Of a stretch of DNA of 64,000 nt, positions 32,197 through 41,723 are shown piece by piece. Within the stretch, counting starts at the first letter, position 1, and the number at the start of each line of letters is the position of its first letter. Both the position numbers and the translations under genes were made by a program. The DNA lies in assembly GCA_013214545.1 (NCBI GenBank), contig JABSQB010000004.1:81094-145093 (forward strand), written 5' to 3'. This DNA is from Henriciella sp. GTDB lineage: Bacteria > Pseudomonadota > Alphaproteobacteria > Caulobacterales > Hyphomonadaceae. The notes beneath the pieces are model-generated. The model did not search any database. It had not been told where the DNA came from and saw only the letters and a list, made by a program, of their open reading frames with translations.

Positions 32197-34989
32197 CTAT
32201 TCGAAGCTTTGTGTGAAGCCGACATAGAACATACGGCCACGTGGATCATGGGTCTTCGTGTCGTAACCAAGTTCATTGGTCTGCCCGGTCACCTCTGGTG
32301 GATCTTCATCGAAGACATTGTTTACACCGAATGTGAACTGACTGCCATTGCCGAAGCCCATAATGTCGTCCAACTGGATTCCATATTGCAGATCCAGGAT
32401 CGTCCAAGAATCTACCGTATCGAGGACAGTGCCACTCGCGTCGTTCTCGTCATACTCTGAGATGTAACGGAGCACGGCATTCGCCGTATGCGGTCCATTT
32501 GCCCAGCTAAGCGATGTGTTGGAGCGAATTTCCGGGATCGGGTTTGCAAATGGTGTATTTGCATTCCGTGCACCAGCTCCCTCAAGAACCACACCAGGGG
32601 CGGTTTCGATTTCGAAGGAGTTCACAAATGTGGTCTGGTTGCGGATACCGAAGGTACCCCAATTGTCCGTGTCGAACTCATACGTCGCTGTTACATCTAC
32701 ACCGTCAGTTGAAGCTGACGGAGCGTTCTCGCGCTCAGTAAAGATGCGCAATGGACCGCCTGTCAGTTCACTCCGAACGATGTTCGGGTTGCGAACTGCC
32801 AGACACGCCGCCACGTCTGCTACCAGATCTGCGACTGTGCAACCTGCTCCAGCCAGAGCCGCCGATTCAGCGATCAGCAATTGCTGGCCGATCTGTGTCG
32901 AGATCAGATTTTCATATTCGACATTGTAGTAATCGATGTCGATTACGAAATTCTGGATTGGCTCCCACGACGCACCAAGATTGATTGTGTCGGCTTCTTC
33001 CGGATCAAGATTTGGGTTCGGACGTGCCGTCTCACCCAGGAAGACCAAGCTACCTGTAAATGGATCCAGCGTCGCGTTCAGTGCGGTTTGCTGATTGTTC
33101 AGCTGGAATAGCGTTGGTGCTCTGAACGCAGAACTCCAAGAGCCTCGAATTGCCAGATTGTCCATCGGCGCCCAGCGGAGTGCGAACTTCGGATCCGTGC
33201 TAGACTGGCCTGAGGAGTAATCTTCCCAGCGCACGGCGACTTGAGCGTCGAGCGTACCGAGCTGATCACTGTCCATGAGCGGGATAGCTAGCTCTCCGAA
33301 GAAGGCATCAACTGTCCGGCTTGCATTCGCATCCGGCGTGCCGATCAGGAAGATTTCATCTTCTGCATTCTGAGAGTTACGAGCGTCTGTGTCACGGACT
33401 TCTCGGCGGTTTTGGTAGCCAAAGGCGGCTGACAGCGGACCAGCCGGCAATTCCATGATATCGCCTGTCACGAAGGCCTCATAAGTTGTGAGGTCGGACC
33501 GGATTTGATTCGGATCACGCGCTGTGAGGTACTCGATCAGAGCTGGGTCGTTGTATGCGGCATCGCCAGGACTTGCAGTCAGCGCAGTTCCGAACGGATT
33601 ATAGTACTGACAGTCGCCGACACCCGGGGTTCCAGAAACCACATTACAGTCAGGTCCGCCCAATCCGGCCAGCGCTAGATCCAAACGTTGGCCGATTTGG
33701 TCTGGCACAGCCTGGTTACGGTCGTCACGCGAGAATGTCGCCGACAGTCCGTAAGTCCAATCGGTGTTGAACAGGTCGCCATCTAGCGACAGCACTGCAC
33801 GATAAACATCATCCGAGAAGAATCCCAAGGCGCGGTTGTCGCCAGGGGTCAATCCGTTGTCACCGAGGACTCGCCCTCGCCATGCCACGGGAACACCCCA
33901 CGGGTTACCAGGGTGCGTGTCCGAGATGATTGGGAATGCCAGATTCGGGAAGGAGGTTGAGTATCCACCTGTGAAGTCGGCAGCCGTGTAACCAAACTCG
34001 AAGCTAATCACATCGTCTGCGGTAAGGTTCCGGTCGGCGACAACATAGCCTTGGAAGCTCTCCGATTCAGGCACCAGCGAGTAGTTGGGGCCAAAGTCAA
34101 AGAGGCACAGACTGCCACCATTCGCTTGTGGGGCCACAATACCTTGCGGATTGATTGTGGAGTCTCCACAAACCGGGTCAGCGTTGAAGACACCCGCGCC
34201 GAGTGCGGCGCCAGGGAAGGTCGGCGATGGACCTGTCAGCAGATAACTACCGGGATTACCGAAGCTGGAAATCGTTTGATAGGGCAGATCGCGATCTGTT
34301 GTGCGCAATTCTTCAACATCAAACCAAGAGAAGCCGAACACGATGCTTCCGTTATCGCCTTGCGTACCGAATAGGCCTTGCAGATTGATCGTCTTGTGGT
34401 CATCGCCGCGGCTGGTTTGCTGATAATTCGCTCTGAATTCAGCGCCCTCAAAATCATTGCGGGTTTTAAAGTTTACAACACCCGCAACCGCATCAGAGCC
34501 GTACAGCGCAGCCGCGCCATCTTTCACGATCTCAATGTTGTTGATCATGATTTGTGGAACGAGTGTATTGATGTCCACAAAAGTATCACCGCGGTTGGTC
34601 ACCGCGCCCGACACAGTCTGGCGTTTGCCGTTCAACAAAACGAGTGTCGAACCAACGCCGAGACCGCGCAGGTTGACGTTCGCCGTCCCCACGTTTTGTC
34701 CTTGGGTCAGCGCATCCGCCTGGTTTTCTGAGCCGGTATTGTAAACCAACGTGCGAGCAAGCTCGGCATTGGTCAAAATACCAGTGTCTGTGAATGCCTC
34801 TTGACCAAGGTTGTCCAATGGGTTGGCGCTATCGAATTGGTTGGTGACATCGCGCGCGATCAAGGAGCCCGTGACGACGACGCGGTCCAGCGTCTTTTCG
34901 TCATCTTCCTGATCTTGGGCGAATGCAGTTCCTCCCATCATGAGCGCAGCGAGCGATGCTCCGCAGATGAGTTTTCTACTTAGCGTCAT
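32197..34989 (-). CDS. TonB-dependent outer-membrane receptor (large)
   Basis: This 930-residue receptor has a signal peptide (ending TAFAQ) and a TonB-box-like start of mature protein (TLDRVVVTGSLI). The plug includes NVNLRGLGVGSTLVLLNGKR and IEIVKDGAAALYGSDAVAGV, followed by a 22-strand-type barrel ending in MFYVGFTQSFE with a terminal Phe-Glu rather than a terminal Phe. The size and plug sequence match the oligopeptide/carbohydrate-type receptors abundant in Caulobacter relatives; the substrate is unknown. The ribosome site is CGGAGGA. The 230 bp upstream hold no gene and no riboswitch that I recognise. Confidence 0.9.
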   Translation of the reverse strand: MTLSRKLICGASLAALMMGGTAFAQDQEDDEKTLDRVVVTGSLIARDVTNQFDSANPLDNLGQEAFTDTGILTNAELARTLVYNTGSENQADALTQGQNVGTANVNLRGLGVGSTLVLLNGKRQTVSGAVTNRGDTFVDINTLVPQIMINNIEIVKDGAAALYGSDAVAGVVNFKTRNDFEGAEFRANYQQTSRGDDHKTINLQGLFGTQGDNGSIVFGFSWFDVEELRTTDRDLPYQTISSFGNPGSYLLTGPSPTFPGAALGAGVFNADPVCGDSTINPQGIVAPQANGGSLCLFDFGPNYSLVPESESFQGYVVADRNLTADDVISFEFGYTAADFTGGYSTSFPNLAFPIISDTHPGNPWGVPVAWRGRVLGDNGLTPGDNRALGFFSDDVYRAVLSLDGDLFNTDWTYGLSATFSRDDRNQAVPDQIGQRLDLALAGLGGPDCNVVSGTPGVGDCQYYNPFGTALTASPGDAAYNDPALIEYLTARDPNQIRSDLTTYEAFVTGDIMELPAGPLSAAFGYQNRREVRDTDARNSQNAEDEIFLIGTPDANASRTVDAFFGELAIPLMDSDQLGTLDAQVAVRWEDYSSGQSSTDPKFALRWAPMDNLAIRGSWSSAFRAPTLFQLNNQQTALNATLDPFTGSLVFLGETARPNPNLDPEEADTINLGASWEPIQNFVIDIDYYNVEYENLISTQIGQQLLIAESAALAGAGCTVADLVADVAACLAVRNPNIVRSELTGGPLRIFTERENAPSASTDGVDVTATYEFDTDNWGTFGIRNQTTFVNSFEIETAPGVVLEGAGARNANTPFANPIPEIRSNTSLSWANGPHTANAVLRYISEYDENDASGTVLDTVDSWTILDLQYGIQLDDIMGFGNGSQFTFGVNNVFDEDPPEVTGQTNELGYDTKTHDPRGRMFYVGFTQSFE

Positions 34990-35218
34990 ATATTCCTCCG
35001 TGATTATTCTATTTCGACCGCTTATGATCCGACGTCCGGCGGTACGGTCGCACCTTCGAGCTTAGGTGAGTAAAGTTTCCGTGAAAGAGGGTATTTATGC
35101 TGCGCCGCACAATGGAATCTCTGAAAGCGACTGCTATGTCCCGTTAGGTCAACGCAAAAAGAGACGAATTTACCTGAGACATCTGTTAAAACAGGGCTGA
35201 TTACGGACGAAAAGAGTT

Positions 35219-36622
35219 ATGAACCCGCCTATTCTGGAAATTTCTACCTTGTTCGCAGATGCAGCAGAACCGGCCTCGTTTCCGCAAACTGTGTTGCGCT
35301 ACAGCAACACGCGCTGGGCGGAAAAACTGGGTCTTGATCTGGATGACGCGACGGCATGGATCCGACATTTCGGACTCTTCGAATCGTTGCCGGACAATCT
35401 CGAAACCCCGCTTGCCCTGCGCTATCATGGTCATCAGTTTCACGTTTACAATCCCGACCTTGGCGATGGCCGCGGTTTTCTGTTTGCTCAGCTCAAGGAT
35501 GATAAGGGGCGTCTGCTCGACCTTGGTACCAAGGGCTCCGGCCAGACACGATGGTCGCGTCAGGGGGATGGTCGCCTAACTTTGAAAGGCGGCGTGCGGG
35601 AAGTCCTCGCCGCAACTTACCTTGAAGCGCTCGGCGTCAACACCTCGAAGATCTTCAGCCTGATTGAAACCGGCGAAGATCTTCACCGCAATGATGAGCC
35701 ATCTCCAACCCGCTCGGCTGTGATGGTCCGGCTCAATCACAGCCATTTGCGCTTTGGCACGTTTCAGCGGGCGGCCTATTTTGATGATACTGAAGCGATG
35801 GTGGCGCTGATCCGGCACATCATTCAGCACTATTATCCAGACTGCGAGGATGAAGCGCTGGGCAAAGCCACGCCAGCTTTGTTTGAGCGAATTAGCGCCG
35901 CGACGGCGCGCATGATTGGTCAGTGGATGTCGGTCGGCTTTGTGCACGGCGTTATGAATACAGACAATTTCAATATTACAGGCGAGACATTCGATTTCGG
36001 ACCGTGGCGGTTCCTTGAAAAAAGCGATCCGAACTTCACGGCGGCCTATTTCGATGGCCAGGGACTGTACCGGTTTGGGCGCCAGCCAACCCAGGGCGTT
36101 TGGGCGCTTCAACAGCTCGGCGGCGCAATGAGTCTCGTTGCCGAAGCCGATGACCTTTCAGCGGCGATGAAGGTCTATGAGCCTACCTATCAGGAGAGTT
36201 TCGCAGCGCACACGATGGCGCTGATCGGTGTGCAGCGATCTCAGACCTTACGCGATGACTTGCTGTTCCTGCAGGATTTCTATGCCTGGATGACGGAAAG
36301 CGGCGCGATCTGGCCGCAGGTCTTTTTTGACTGGTTTGGCGGCGAAGCCAGCGCGGCTCGCGCCAAATCAAGCCCGCAGGCTGCGCTGTATGAAACCGAG
36401 GCCTTTGCCAAAGTGCGCAGTGCCATCGAAGCGCGCAGTCCCGATCGTCCGGATCGGCTTGACCATGCCTATTTCCAGGCGGCTCGCCCCGTCGATCTGA
36501 TTATTGAAAACGTTGAGGCCTTATGGGCACCGATTGCTGACGCAGACAATTGGGATCCGTTCAATGAACACCTAGCCCATATGGAGCAGGCGCGTCAGGC
36601 TTACGACTGGCCCGCTGCGTGA
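35219..36622 (+). CDS. selO: Protein adenylyltransferase SelO (YdiU family)
   Basis: SelO is a pseudokinase-fold enzyme that transfers AMP from ATP to Ser/Thr/Tyr of proteins in redox stress. The protein has 467 residues with the signature LRYHGHQFHVYNPDLGDGRG, the ATP-site segment LGTKGSGQTRWSRQGDGRLT, the LKGGVREVLAATYLEALGV helix and GFVHGVMNTDNFNITG, which holds the metal-binding Asn and Asp. There is no selenocysteine at the C terminus, as usual for bacterial forms. The 3' end overlaps the convergent MerC-like gene by 22 bp. Confidence 0.93.
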   Translation: MNPPILEISTLFADAAEPASFPQTVLRYSNTRWAEKLGLDLDDATAWIRHFGLFESLPDNLETPLALRYHGHQFHVYNPDLGDGRGFLFAQLKDDKGRLLDLGTKGSGQTRWSRQGDGRLTLKGGVREVLAATYLEALGVNTSKIFSLIETGEDLHRNDEPSPTRSAVMVRLNHSHLRFGTFQRAAYFDDTEAMVALIRHIIQHYYPDCEDEALGKATPALFERISAATARMIGQWMSVGFVHGVMNTDNFNITGETFDFGPWRFLEKSDPNFTAAYFDGQGLYRFGRQPTQGVWALQQLGGAMSLVAEADDLSAAMKVYEPTYQESFAAHTMALIGVQRSQTLRDDLLFLQDFYAWMTESGAIWPQVFFDWFGGEASAARAKSSPQAALYETEAFAKVRSAIEARSPDRPDRLDHAYFQAARPVDLIIENVEALWAPIADADNWDPFNEHLAHMEQARQAYDWPAA

Positions 36623-36978
36623 TCGCGGCGCCAACCGAGCAAATGCCCAGAAGACAGCATGATCGCACCCAGCACGGTCAGCGGGGTCTCAAGATCGTGC
36701 AGCTGTTCTACGAACGCCGCGCCGGCCAAGAGCCATAGGCCACTGACAATCAACGCAGCCACCGCTGCATTGGCCGCGGGCGAGGTGAGCCGGATCAATG
36801 AAAAAGGAAAAGCAGCGACCACAAAGGTCTTATGGAGCCATTCTGCCTCGGCCCACGTGCCAGCGATTGGGAGTGCCGCCGACAGCAATGGAAGGACCAA
36901 ACAATGGACGAGGCAAAGGCCTGAGAGTGAGATCGCAAGACCGTCTGCCGTCGCTGCTTTCAAAATGCGAGTTGCCAT
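36601..36978 (-). CDS. MerC-like inner-membrane protein coupled to a TonB receptor
   Basis: This 125-residue, four-helix protein has Cys22, His25 and Cys26 in SLSGLCLVHCLVLPLL, the metal-ligand motif of MerC-type transporters, and the ending SSGHLLGWRR typical of the family. Its ATG overlaps the stop codon of the preceding TonB receptor gene by 1 bp, so the pair is translationally coupled. With the receptor's His/Glu-rich loops, zinc import across both membranes is more likely than mercury resistance; that is inference. Confidence 0.82.
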   Translation of the reverse strand: MATRILKAATADGLAISLSGLCLVHCLVLPLLSAALPIAGTWAEAEWLHKTFVVAAFPFSLIRLTSPAANAAVAALIVSGLWLLAGAAFVEQLHDLETPLTVLGAIMLSSGHLLGWRRDHAAGQS

Positions 36979-39092
36979 TAAAAGGCGACCCGCAAACCAA
37001 CCCGAATGTTCTGACCTGGTGCTGGTGCAACGTCTTTCAGAACTGAAGTCGCATAGCGCACTTCTTCATCAGTCACGTTACGCGCTTCAACAAAAGCTTC
37101 CGTGCCGTCTGCGCCGAAGCCGAAGTCTGACAGGTCAACTTCGCCGCGCAGGTCAATGGTGGTGTAGCCATCTGTCACCAGAGAGCCGATGCCCTCGTCA
37201 ACTTGCTGTTCAGCCACGGTCAGAGCGGCTCCGAGCTCGAACGCGCCCCATTCCGCGCTGGCGCCAGCGTTCCAAGTTACAGGCGGAATAAACGGGACGT
37301 TGCCGCCGCTATTCAGATCGCCTTCAACAAAGTCGACGCTGGCATCAAAGGTCCAGTCAGCGCCCAGTGGCCCGCCATCGATGAAGTAATCAGCGTAGAT
37401 TTCACCGCCATAGAAGCTGGCGCTTTCCTGAGTGTAGACAAAGACAGGCAGGCCATCGAGCACATCGCTGATCATGCCGTCTTCTTCACCCAGTCCCGGG
37501 ATCAGGTAGATGAAGTCATTGAACTCAGTGGTGAACACATTGATGCCGATGCCGCCATTCTCACCGCGCAGACGCGCCGTAGCTTCGACATTGAGCCCGG
37601 TTTCTTTGTTGAGAGTCGCGTTGCCGATTTCAAACTGTTCAGTCGCCAGGTGTGGTCCGTCTGCAAACAGTTCGGTCTCACTTGGTGCACGTTCAGTGTA
37701 GGAGATCTGACCACCGATCCATAGGAAGTCGTTGACATGCTGGTGAATGCCAAACGAACCGCTGACGAGATTGAAGTCGACACCGCCTTGGTCGACATTG
37801 TCGAGCTCGACACTGTCAAATCGCAACCCACCTTCGACACCAAAGCCGCTATCGAATTCCTGGGTTTCATAGACGAAGACGCCAATGCTTTGGGTATCCG
37901 TCAGCGAAATAAACCGTTCCAATCCTTCGGCGCTCAGATCCTTGTCCAAGTATTGAATCCCGAATGACCCCTCGAAGCCGGCAAACTCATGTTCGGCTTC
38001 AACCCGCGCTTCCACGCCTTCAGAAGAGAACACTGTGCCCGTCTCTCCTGGCGCTTCAAATTCAGTGTGCTCATAGTCAACAATCGCCAAAGTCGCGATC
38101 ACATCATTGATGAAGCCATTGTCGACCGCGAATCCGCCGCGAACATCAATCCGCGTGTGCTCGAGGTCGATGAAAGGCATTTCTTCACCCTCCTCCTCTT
38201 CCTCACCGCCTTCTTCGCCCTCTTCGTGACCGTGCTCGTGGCCGTGTCCCGGCAGACCATACTCTGCCGTTTGTTGGCGTACCGCGACACCGAGGAAGGC
38301 GTTATCCCCCACCCAGCTCAGTCCAGCGGCGAGGGTCTGGGTTTCGAGGAACGAGTTCTCCAGCGTGTCGCGGACTTCCTCTTCTTCCTCGTGTTCTTCT
38401 TCATCGCCATGTTCTTCCTCTTCCGCCTCTTCAAGCGCCCGCAGCAGGGCGGATTCGGCGAAATCAGGAATATCGTAATTATCAAAGTCTCGCTGCGACG
38501 CGGAGAGGCTAAGTACGAAATCACCGGCAACAAACTGACCGCGGCCGGCCAGTTCTGTGCCTTCATTGACGCTATTATAGGCGCCGAACAGGTCGCCGGA
38601 CATCTGCTCTTCCGGCAGCTCTTCGACGATTAGGCCGTCGATCACATTGACCACGCCGCCAATCGCCTGGCCGCCATATGCCAGCGCTGCAGGCCCGCGC
38701 AAGATTTCAATGGCTTCTGCGTCGATACCGTCGGCCGAAACCTGGTGGTCCGGGGAGGCCGCAGAGGCGTCGATCACGCCAATGCCATTGGTCAGAACCT
38801 GAACCCGCTCTGCGCCAAGACCGCGCAGGACCGGGCGGCTCGCGCCTTGCCCAAAGAAAGTGGAGGAAACGCCGGGCTGGCGATCTAGCGTGTCGCCTAG
38901 GGAGCCCGCCAGGGTTTCGAGAATCTCTTCACGGTCGACAGCGGTCGAATTACCGATCAGTTCATCGGCTGAACGGTCCGGGCCAGGCGCGGTCACAATG
39001 ACCGGGGCTTCCCGGCGTTCATCATCCTGCGCAATTGCGGCGGGGACGAGCGCTAGTGGAGAGATAGAGGCAAGCAGTAAAAGACGCGACAT
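36978..39092 (-). CDS. TonB-dependent receptor with His/Glu-rich loops, ZnuD-like
   Basis: This 704-residue receptor has a signal peptide (ending AAIAQD). The plug contains RPVLRGLGAERVQVLTNGIG and IEILRGPAALAYGGQAIGGVVNV. Two barrel loops are extremely rich in His and Glu: one near residues 220-245 (EEEEHGDEEEHEEEEE) and one near 278-305 (GHGHEHGHEEGEEG). Such loops mark zinc-scavenging ZnuD receptors. The barrel ends in NIRVGLRVAF. A Zur-like site lies 15 bp before the start codon (see 39108-39124), and a MerC-like gene is coupled downstream. Low-complexity codons here are genuine, not a frameshift. Confidence 0.88.
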   Translation of the reverse strand: MSRLLLLASISPLALVPAAIAQDDERREAPVIVTAPGPDRSADELIGNSTAVDREEILETLAGSLGDTLDRQPGVSSTFFGQGASRPVLRGLGAERVQVLTNGIGVIDASAASPDHQVSADGIDAEAIEILRGPAALAYGGQAIGGVVNVIDGLIVEELPEEQMSGDLFGAYNSVNEGTELAGRGQFVAGDFVLSLSASQRDFDNYDIPDFAESALLRALEEAEEEEHGDEEEHEEEEEVRDTLENSFLETQTLAAGLSWVGDNAFLGVAVRQQTAEYGLPGHGHEHGHEEGEEGGEEEEEGEEMPFIDLEHTRIDVRGGFAVDNGFINDVIATLAIVDYEHTEFEAPGETGTVFSSEGVEARVEAEHEFAGFEGSFGIQYLDKDLSAEGLERFISLTDTQSIGVFVYETQEFDSGFGVEGGLRFDSVELDNVDQGGVDFNLVSGSFGIHQHVNDFLWIGGQISYTERAPSETELFADGPHLATEQFEIGNATLNKETGLNVEATARLRGENGGIGINVFTTEFNDFIYLIPGLGEEDGMISDVLDGLPVFVYTQESASFYGGEIYADYFIDGGPLGADWTFDASVDFVEGDLNSGGNVPFIPPVTWNAGASAEWGAFELGAALTVAEQQVDEGIGSLVTDGYTTIDLRGEVDLSDFGFGADGTEAFVEARNVTDEEVRYATSVLKDVAPAPGQNIRVGLRVAF

Positions 39093-39107
39093 TGGATTAC
39101 TCGTGTT

Positions 39108-39124
39108 ATGTTATCACTTTTCAT
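39108..39124 (-). promoter_or_regulatory. Candidate Zur operator upstream of the ZnuD-like receptor
   Basis: ATGTTAT-CAC-TTTTCAT matches the ATGTTAT-N3-ATAACAT pattern of Zur boxes: 7/7 in one arm and 4/7 in the other. It lies 15 bp before the receptor start codon. The match is suggestive, not decisive. Confidence 0.4.
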
Positions 39125-39314
39125 CGTTCTGTATCGACTAGGCCAGCGCTGGCAAGTGACAATTTCGGACATTGTGGAAATGGCACTGGCCAGCGTCTTT
39201 ATCGCAACACCACAATCCCCTGATGTAGCGTGCTTCGCTGCGCCGCAGCGAAACCCCGTGACTTCCGTTGGGGCGGGACATAGATAAGCGGGACAATAGA
39301 CGGAGGAAAAGGCC

Positions 39315-41000
39315 ATGGATGGCGCGGCTGCAATTCAGGATAATCAAGTGCTTGATGGCTTGACCGGGCTTCTCCAAGATGCCGTCGCTGCGACCGACAC
39401 TTATAAGTCTGCCTTGCACAAGAAGGTCAGCGCCGTGCTTGCCCCTGAGGGTAAAATTGATCGTGCCGCCTTTTCCGCCAATCAACACATCGCCCACGGT
39501 TATGGCTGGGTGGTCACGTATCTGGAAACCTTGCGCGAAACCGCCAACTGGGCGAGCCGCCTGGAAAGCGAAGGCAAGTTTGGTGAGATTGACGCCCTCC
39601 TCGCGCAGATCCTGTTCAGTAAGTATCTCGCTGACTTGGTCTCTGGAGTTCCGATGAACCAGGGCGAGACCATTCGCCCGCATGAACTGGACGCGCTGGA
39701 TGAGGCTGAGGCCTTGTTCGAAACGCCAGCGGTGCACACGCTGATCACAGAGGGCCTGACGACTACCACCATGGCCGCTGCCGCCGCCCATCTGCCCGAC
39801 AGCCTCGGCCGAGCCACGGTTGAGAACACCGGCGAAGATGAAACGATGGCGATGATCCGCGACCAGTTCCGTCGTTATGCCGAGGATAAGATCGTCCCGC
39901 ATGCGCATGAGTGGCACCTAAAGAATGAGTACATTCCGATGGACGTCGTCAATGAGATGGCTGAGCTCGGCGTGTTCGGTCTGACCATCCCGGAAGCGTT
40001 TGGTGGCCTGGGCATGGGCAAGACGGCGATGTGTGTCGTCTCAGAAGAACTCTCACGCGGCTATATCGGTACCGGCTCGCTCGGCACGCGGTCAGAGATT
40101 GCCGCCGAGCTGATCCTGATTGGCGGTACCGATGCGCAGAAAGAGAAGTATTTGCCCGCCATTGCCAGTGGCGAGATCCTGCCAACCGCGGTCTTCACAG
40201 AGCCCAACACGGGCTCCGACCTTGGCTCACTTCGCACCCGCGCGGTCAAGGACGGGGACACATACAAGATTACCGGCAACAAGACCTGGATCACGCATCC
40301 AGTTCGCGCGGATTTGATGACCCTTTTGGCGCGAACAGATCCGACAACCAGCAACTTCTCGGGCTTGTCCATGTTCCTCGCCGAAAAACCGCGCGGTAGC
40401 GATGAGCATCCGTTCCCAGCTGACGGTATGACGGGCGGCGAGATCGAAGTGCTTGGCTATCGCGGTATGAAAGAATACGAGATCGGCTTTGACGAGTTTG
40501 AAGTGCCAGCCGCCAATCTGCTCGGTGAGACGGAAGGCATGGGGTTCAAGCATTTGATGGCAACGTTTGAGTCAGCCCGCATCCAGACCGCGGCGCGCGC
40601 CGTTGGGGTGGCGCAGTGTGCTTATGAGCTGGGCCTGCGCTATGCGCTCGATCGCAATCAGTTCGGCCAGCCGATATTCAACTTCCCGCGGGTCGCGAAC
40701 AAGCTGGTCATGATGGCTGCAGAACTCGTTGGTATTCGTCAGCTGACTTATTTCTCGGCCCGCCAGAAAGATTCAGACAAACGCTGCGATCTGGAGGCGG
40801 GTATGGCAAAATTGCTGGCCGCTCGCGCGGCCTGGGCTGCTGCGGATAACGCGCTGCAGATCCACGGCGGCAATGGCTTTGCGCTCGAATATCCTATCAG
40901 CCGGGTGCTGCAGGATGCGAGAATTCTCAACATCTTTGAGGGTGCCGGCGAAGTTCAGGCCATGGTCATTGCGCGGCGGGTTGTGTCGGAAAGCAATTAG
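39315..41000 (+). CDS. Acyl-CoA dehydrogenase, probable (2S)-methylsuccinyl-CoA dehydrogenase
   Basis: This 561-residue flavoprotein is longer than normal acyl-CoA dehydrogenases (about 380). About 150 extra N-terminal residues form a helical extension before the standard domain. The core has TEPNTGSDLGSLRTRA, KITGNKTWITHPVRADLM, GYRGMKEYEIGFDEFEVP, RYALDRNQFGQPI and QIHGGNGFALEYPISRVLQD. Length, extension and the AEKPRGSDEHPFPADGM segment fit (2S)-methylsuccinyl-CoA dehydrogenase of the ethylmalonyl-CoA pathway, which forms mesaconyl-CoA. No other gene of that pathway is adjacent; a CitE-like gene lies 16 kb away. GGAGG precedes ATG 39315. Confidence 0.85.
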   Translation: MDGAAAIQDNQVLDGLTGLLQDAVAATDTYKSALHKKVSAVLAPEGKIDRAAFSANQHIAHGYGWVVTYLETLRETANWASRLESEGKFGEIDALLAQILFSKYLADLVSGVPMNQGETIRPHELDALDEAEALFETPAVHTLITEGLTTTTMAAAAAHLPDSLGRATVENTGEDETMAMIRDQFRRYAEDKIVPHAHEWHLKNEYIPMDVVNEMAELGVFGLTIPEAFGGLGMGKTAMCVVSEELSRGYIGTGSLGTRSEIAAELILIGGTDAQKEKYLPAIASGEILPTAVFTEPNTGSDLGSLRTRAVKDGDTYKITGNKTWITHPVRADLMTLLARTDPTTSNFSGLSMFLAEKPRGSDEHPFPADGMTGGEIEVLGYRGMKEYEIGFDEFEVPAANLLGETEGMGFKHLMATFESARIQTAARAVGVAQCAYELGLRYALDRNQFGQPIFNFPRVANKLVMMAAELVGIRQLTYFSARQKDSDKRCDLEAGMAKLLAARAAWAAADNALQIHGGNGFALEYPISRVLQDARILNIFEGAGEVQAMVIARRVVSESN

Positions 41001-41033
41001 CGGTTTGCTCTCGCCGAAGCGGGAGACACCGAT

Positions 41034-41723
41034 ATGACCATCAAACAGATCGCTGCGGCAAGCGTGCTCGCATTGTCCGCCTGCGCCACTTCGCAGGCCG
41101 AACCAAATTCACTCGAGGCGCAGCTGGATGAGCTGCTGGCCTGGTTCGCGGGCACCTATGAAAATCATCAGCAGGTCTACGCTCAGGCGATCGCTGATCT
41201 GCCTGCCGAAGCGCGTCATCGCCACCGCCATCACACGTTCGCACCGGTTAGTATTCCCGGCCTGCCGGGACGCCTCATCTATGCACAGCAGTATCAGCAT
41301 TACGATCCGCAGGATCTGTATCGCCAGCGCGTCTACTCCTTCACCCTGAACGAAGCAGAACGAGCCATTCAGCTGACGATCTACACCCCGAACGACCCGA
41401 GCCGGTTGACCGATATGCACCTCAACCCCGGGCAGCAGGAAGCGCTATCGGCAGAAGACTTCTTCCTCAAGCCCGGCTGCGAAGTGTTCTGGAAGAAACA
41501 GGGGGATCAGTATGAGGGTTATCTAAAACAGAATGCCTGTTCTTATTATTCTGAGCGGTTCCAGACCGAAGTTTTTTTGAACGAGACGCTGATCATGCGC
41601 CAAGATGCACTTCTGCTGGACGATTTCGCTGTCGATGGCGAAGGCAATCAGGTGTTCGGATCGGCGGGCAATGGACCCAGTATCAATCTCAAATACGAGG
41701 ATTGCGCCTCAGGTTCGCGGTGA
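41034..41723 (+). CDS. CpcT/CpeT-like lipoprotein
   Basis: This 229-residue protein has a lipobox LSAC near residue 17. The mature domain matches the CpcT/CpeT phycobilin lyase fold: LLAWFAGTYENHQQVYAQ, YRQRVYSFTLNEAERAIQL, a Cys-containing GCEVFWKKQGDQYEGYL and the paired DALLLDDFAVDGEGNQVFG. In cyanobacteria these proteins attach bilins to phycobiliproteins. No phycobiliprotein or phototrophy gene is here, so this is likely a CpeT-fold protein of a different, envelope function. It follows the acyl-CoA dehydrogenase gene by 33 bp and overlaps the convergent MATE gene by 15 bp. Confidence 0.75.
   Translation: MTIKQIAAASVLALSACATSQAEPNSLEAQLDELLAWFAGTYENHQQVYAQAIADLPAEARHRHRHHTFAPVSIPGLPGRLIYAQQYQHYDPQDLYRQRVYSFTLNEAERAIQLTIYTPNDPSRLTDMHLNPGQQEALSAEDFFLKPGCEVFWKKQGDQYEGYLKQNACSYYSERFQTEVFLNETLIMRQDALLLDDFAVDGEGNQVFGSAGNGPSINLKYEDCASGSR

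Noticed and set aside
38160..38445. Highly repetitive Glu/His codon stretches in the TonB receptor gene
   Set aside because: Considered as a tandem repeat or frameshift; the frame stays open with normal barrel sequence on both sides and fits ZnuD metal-binding loops.
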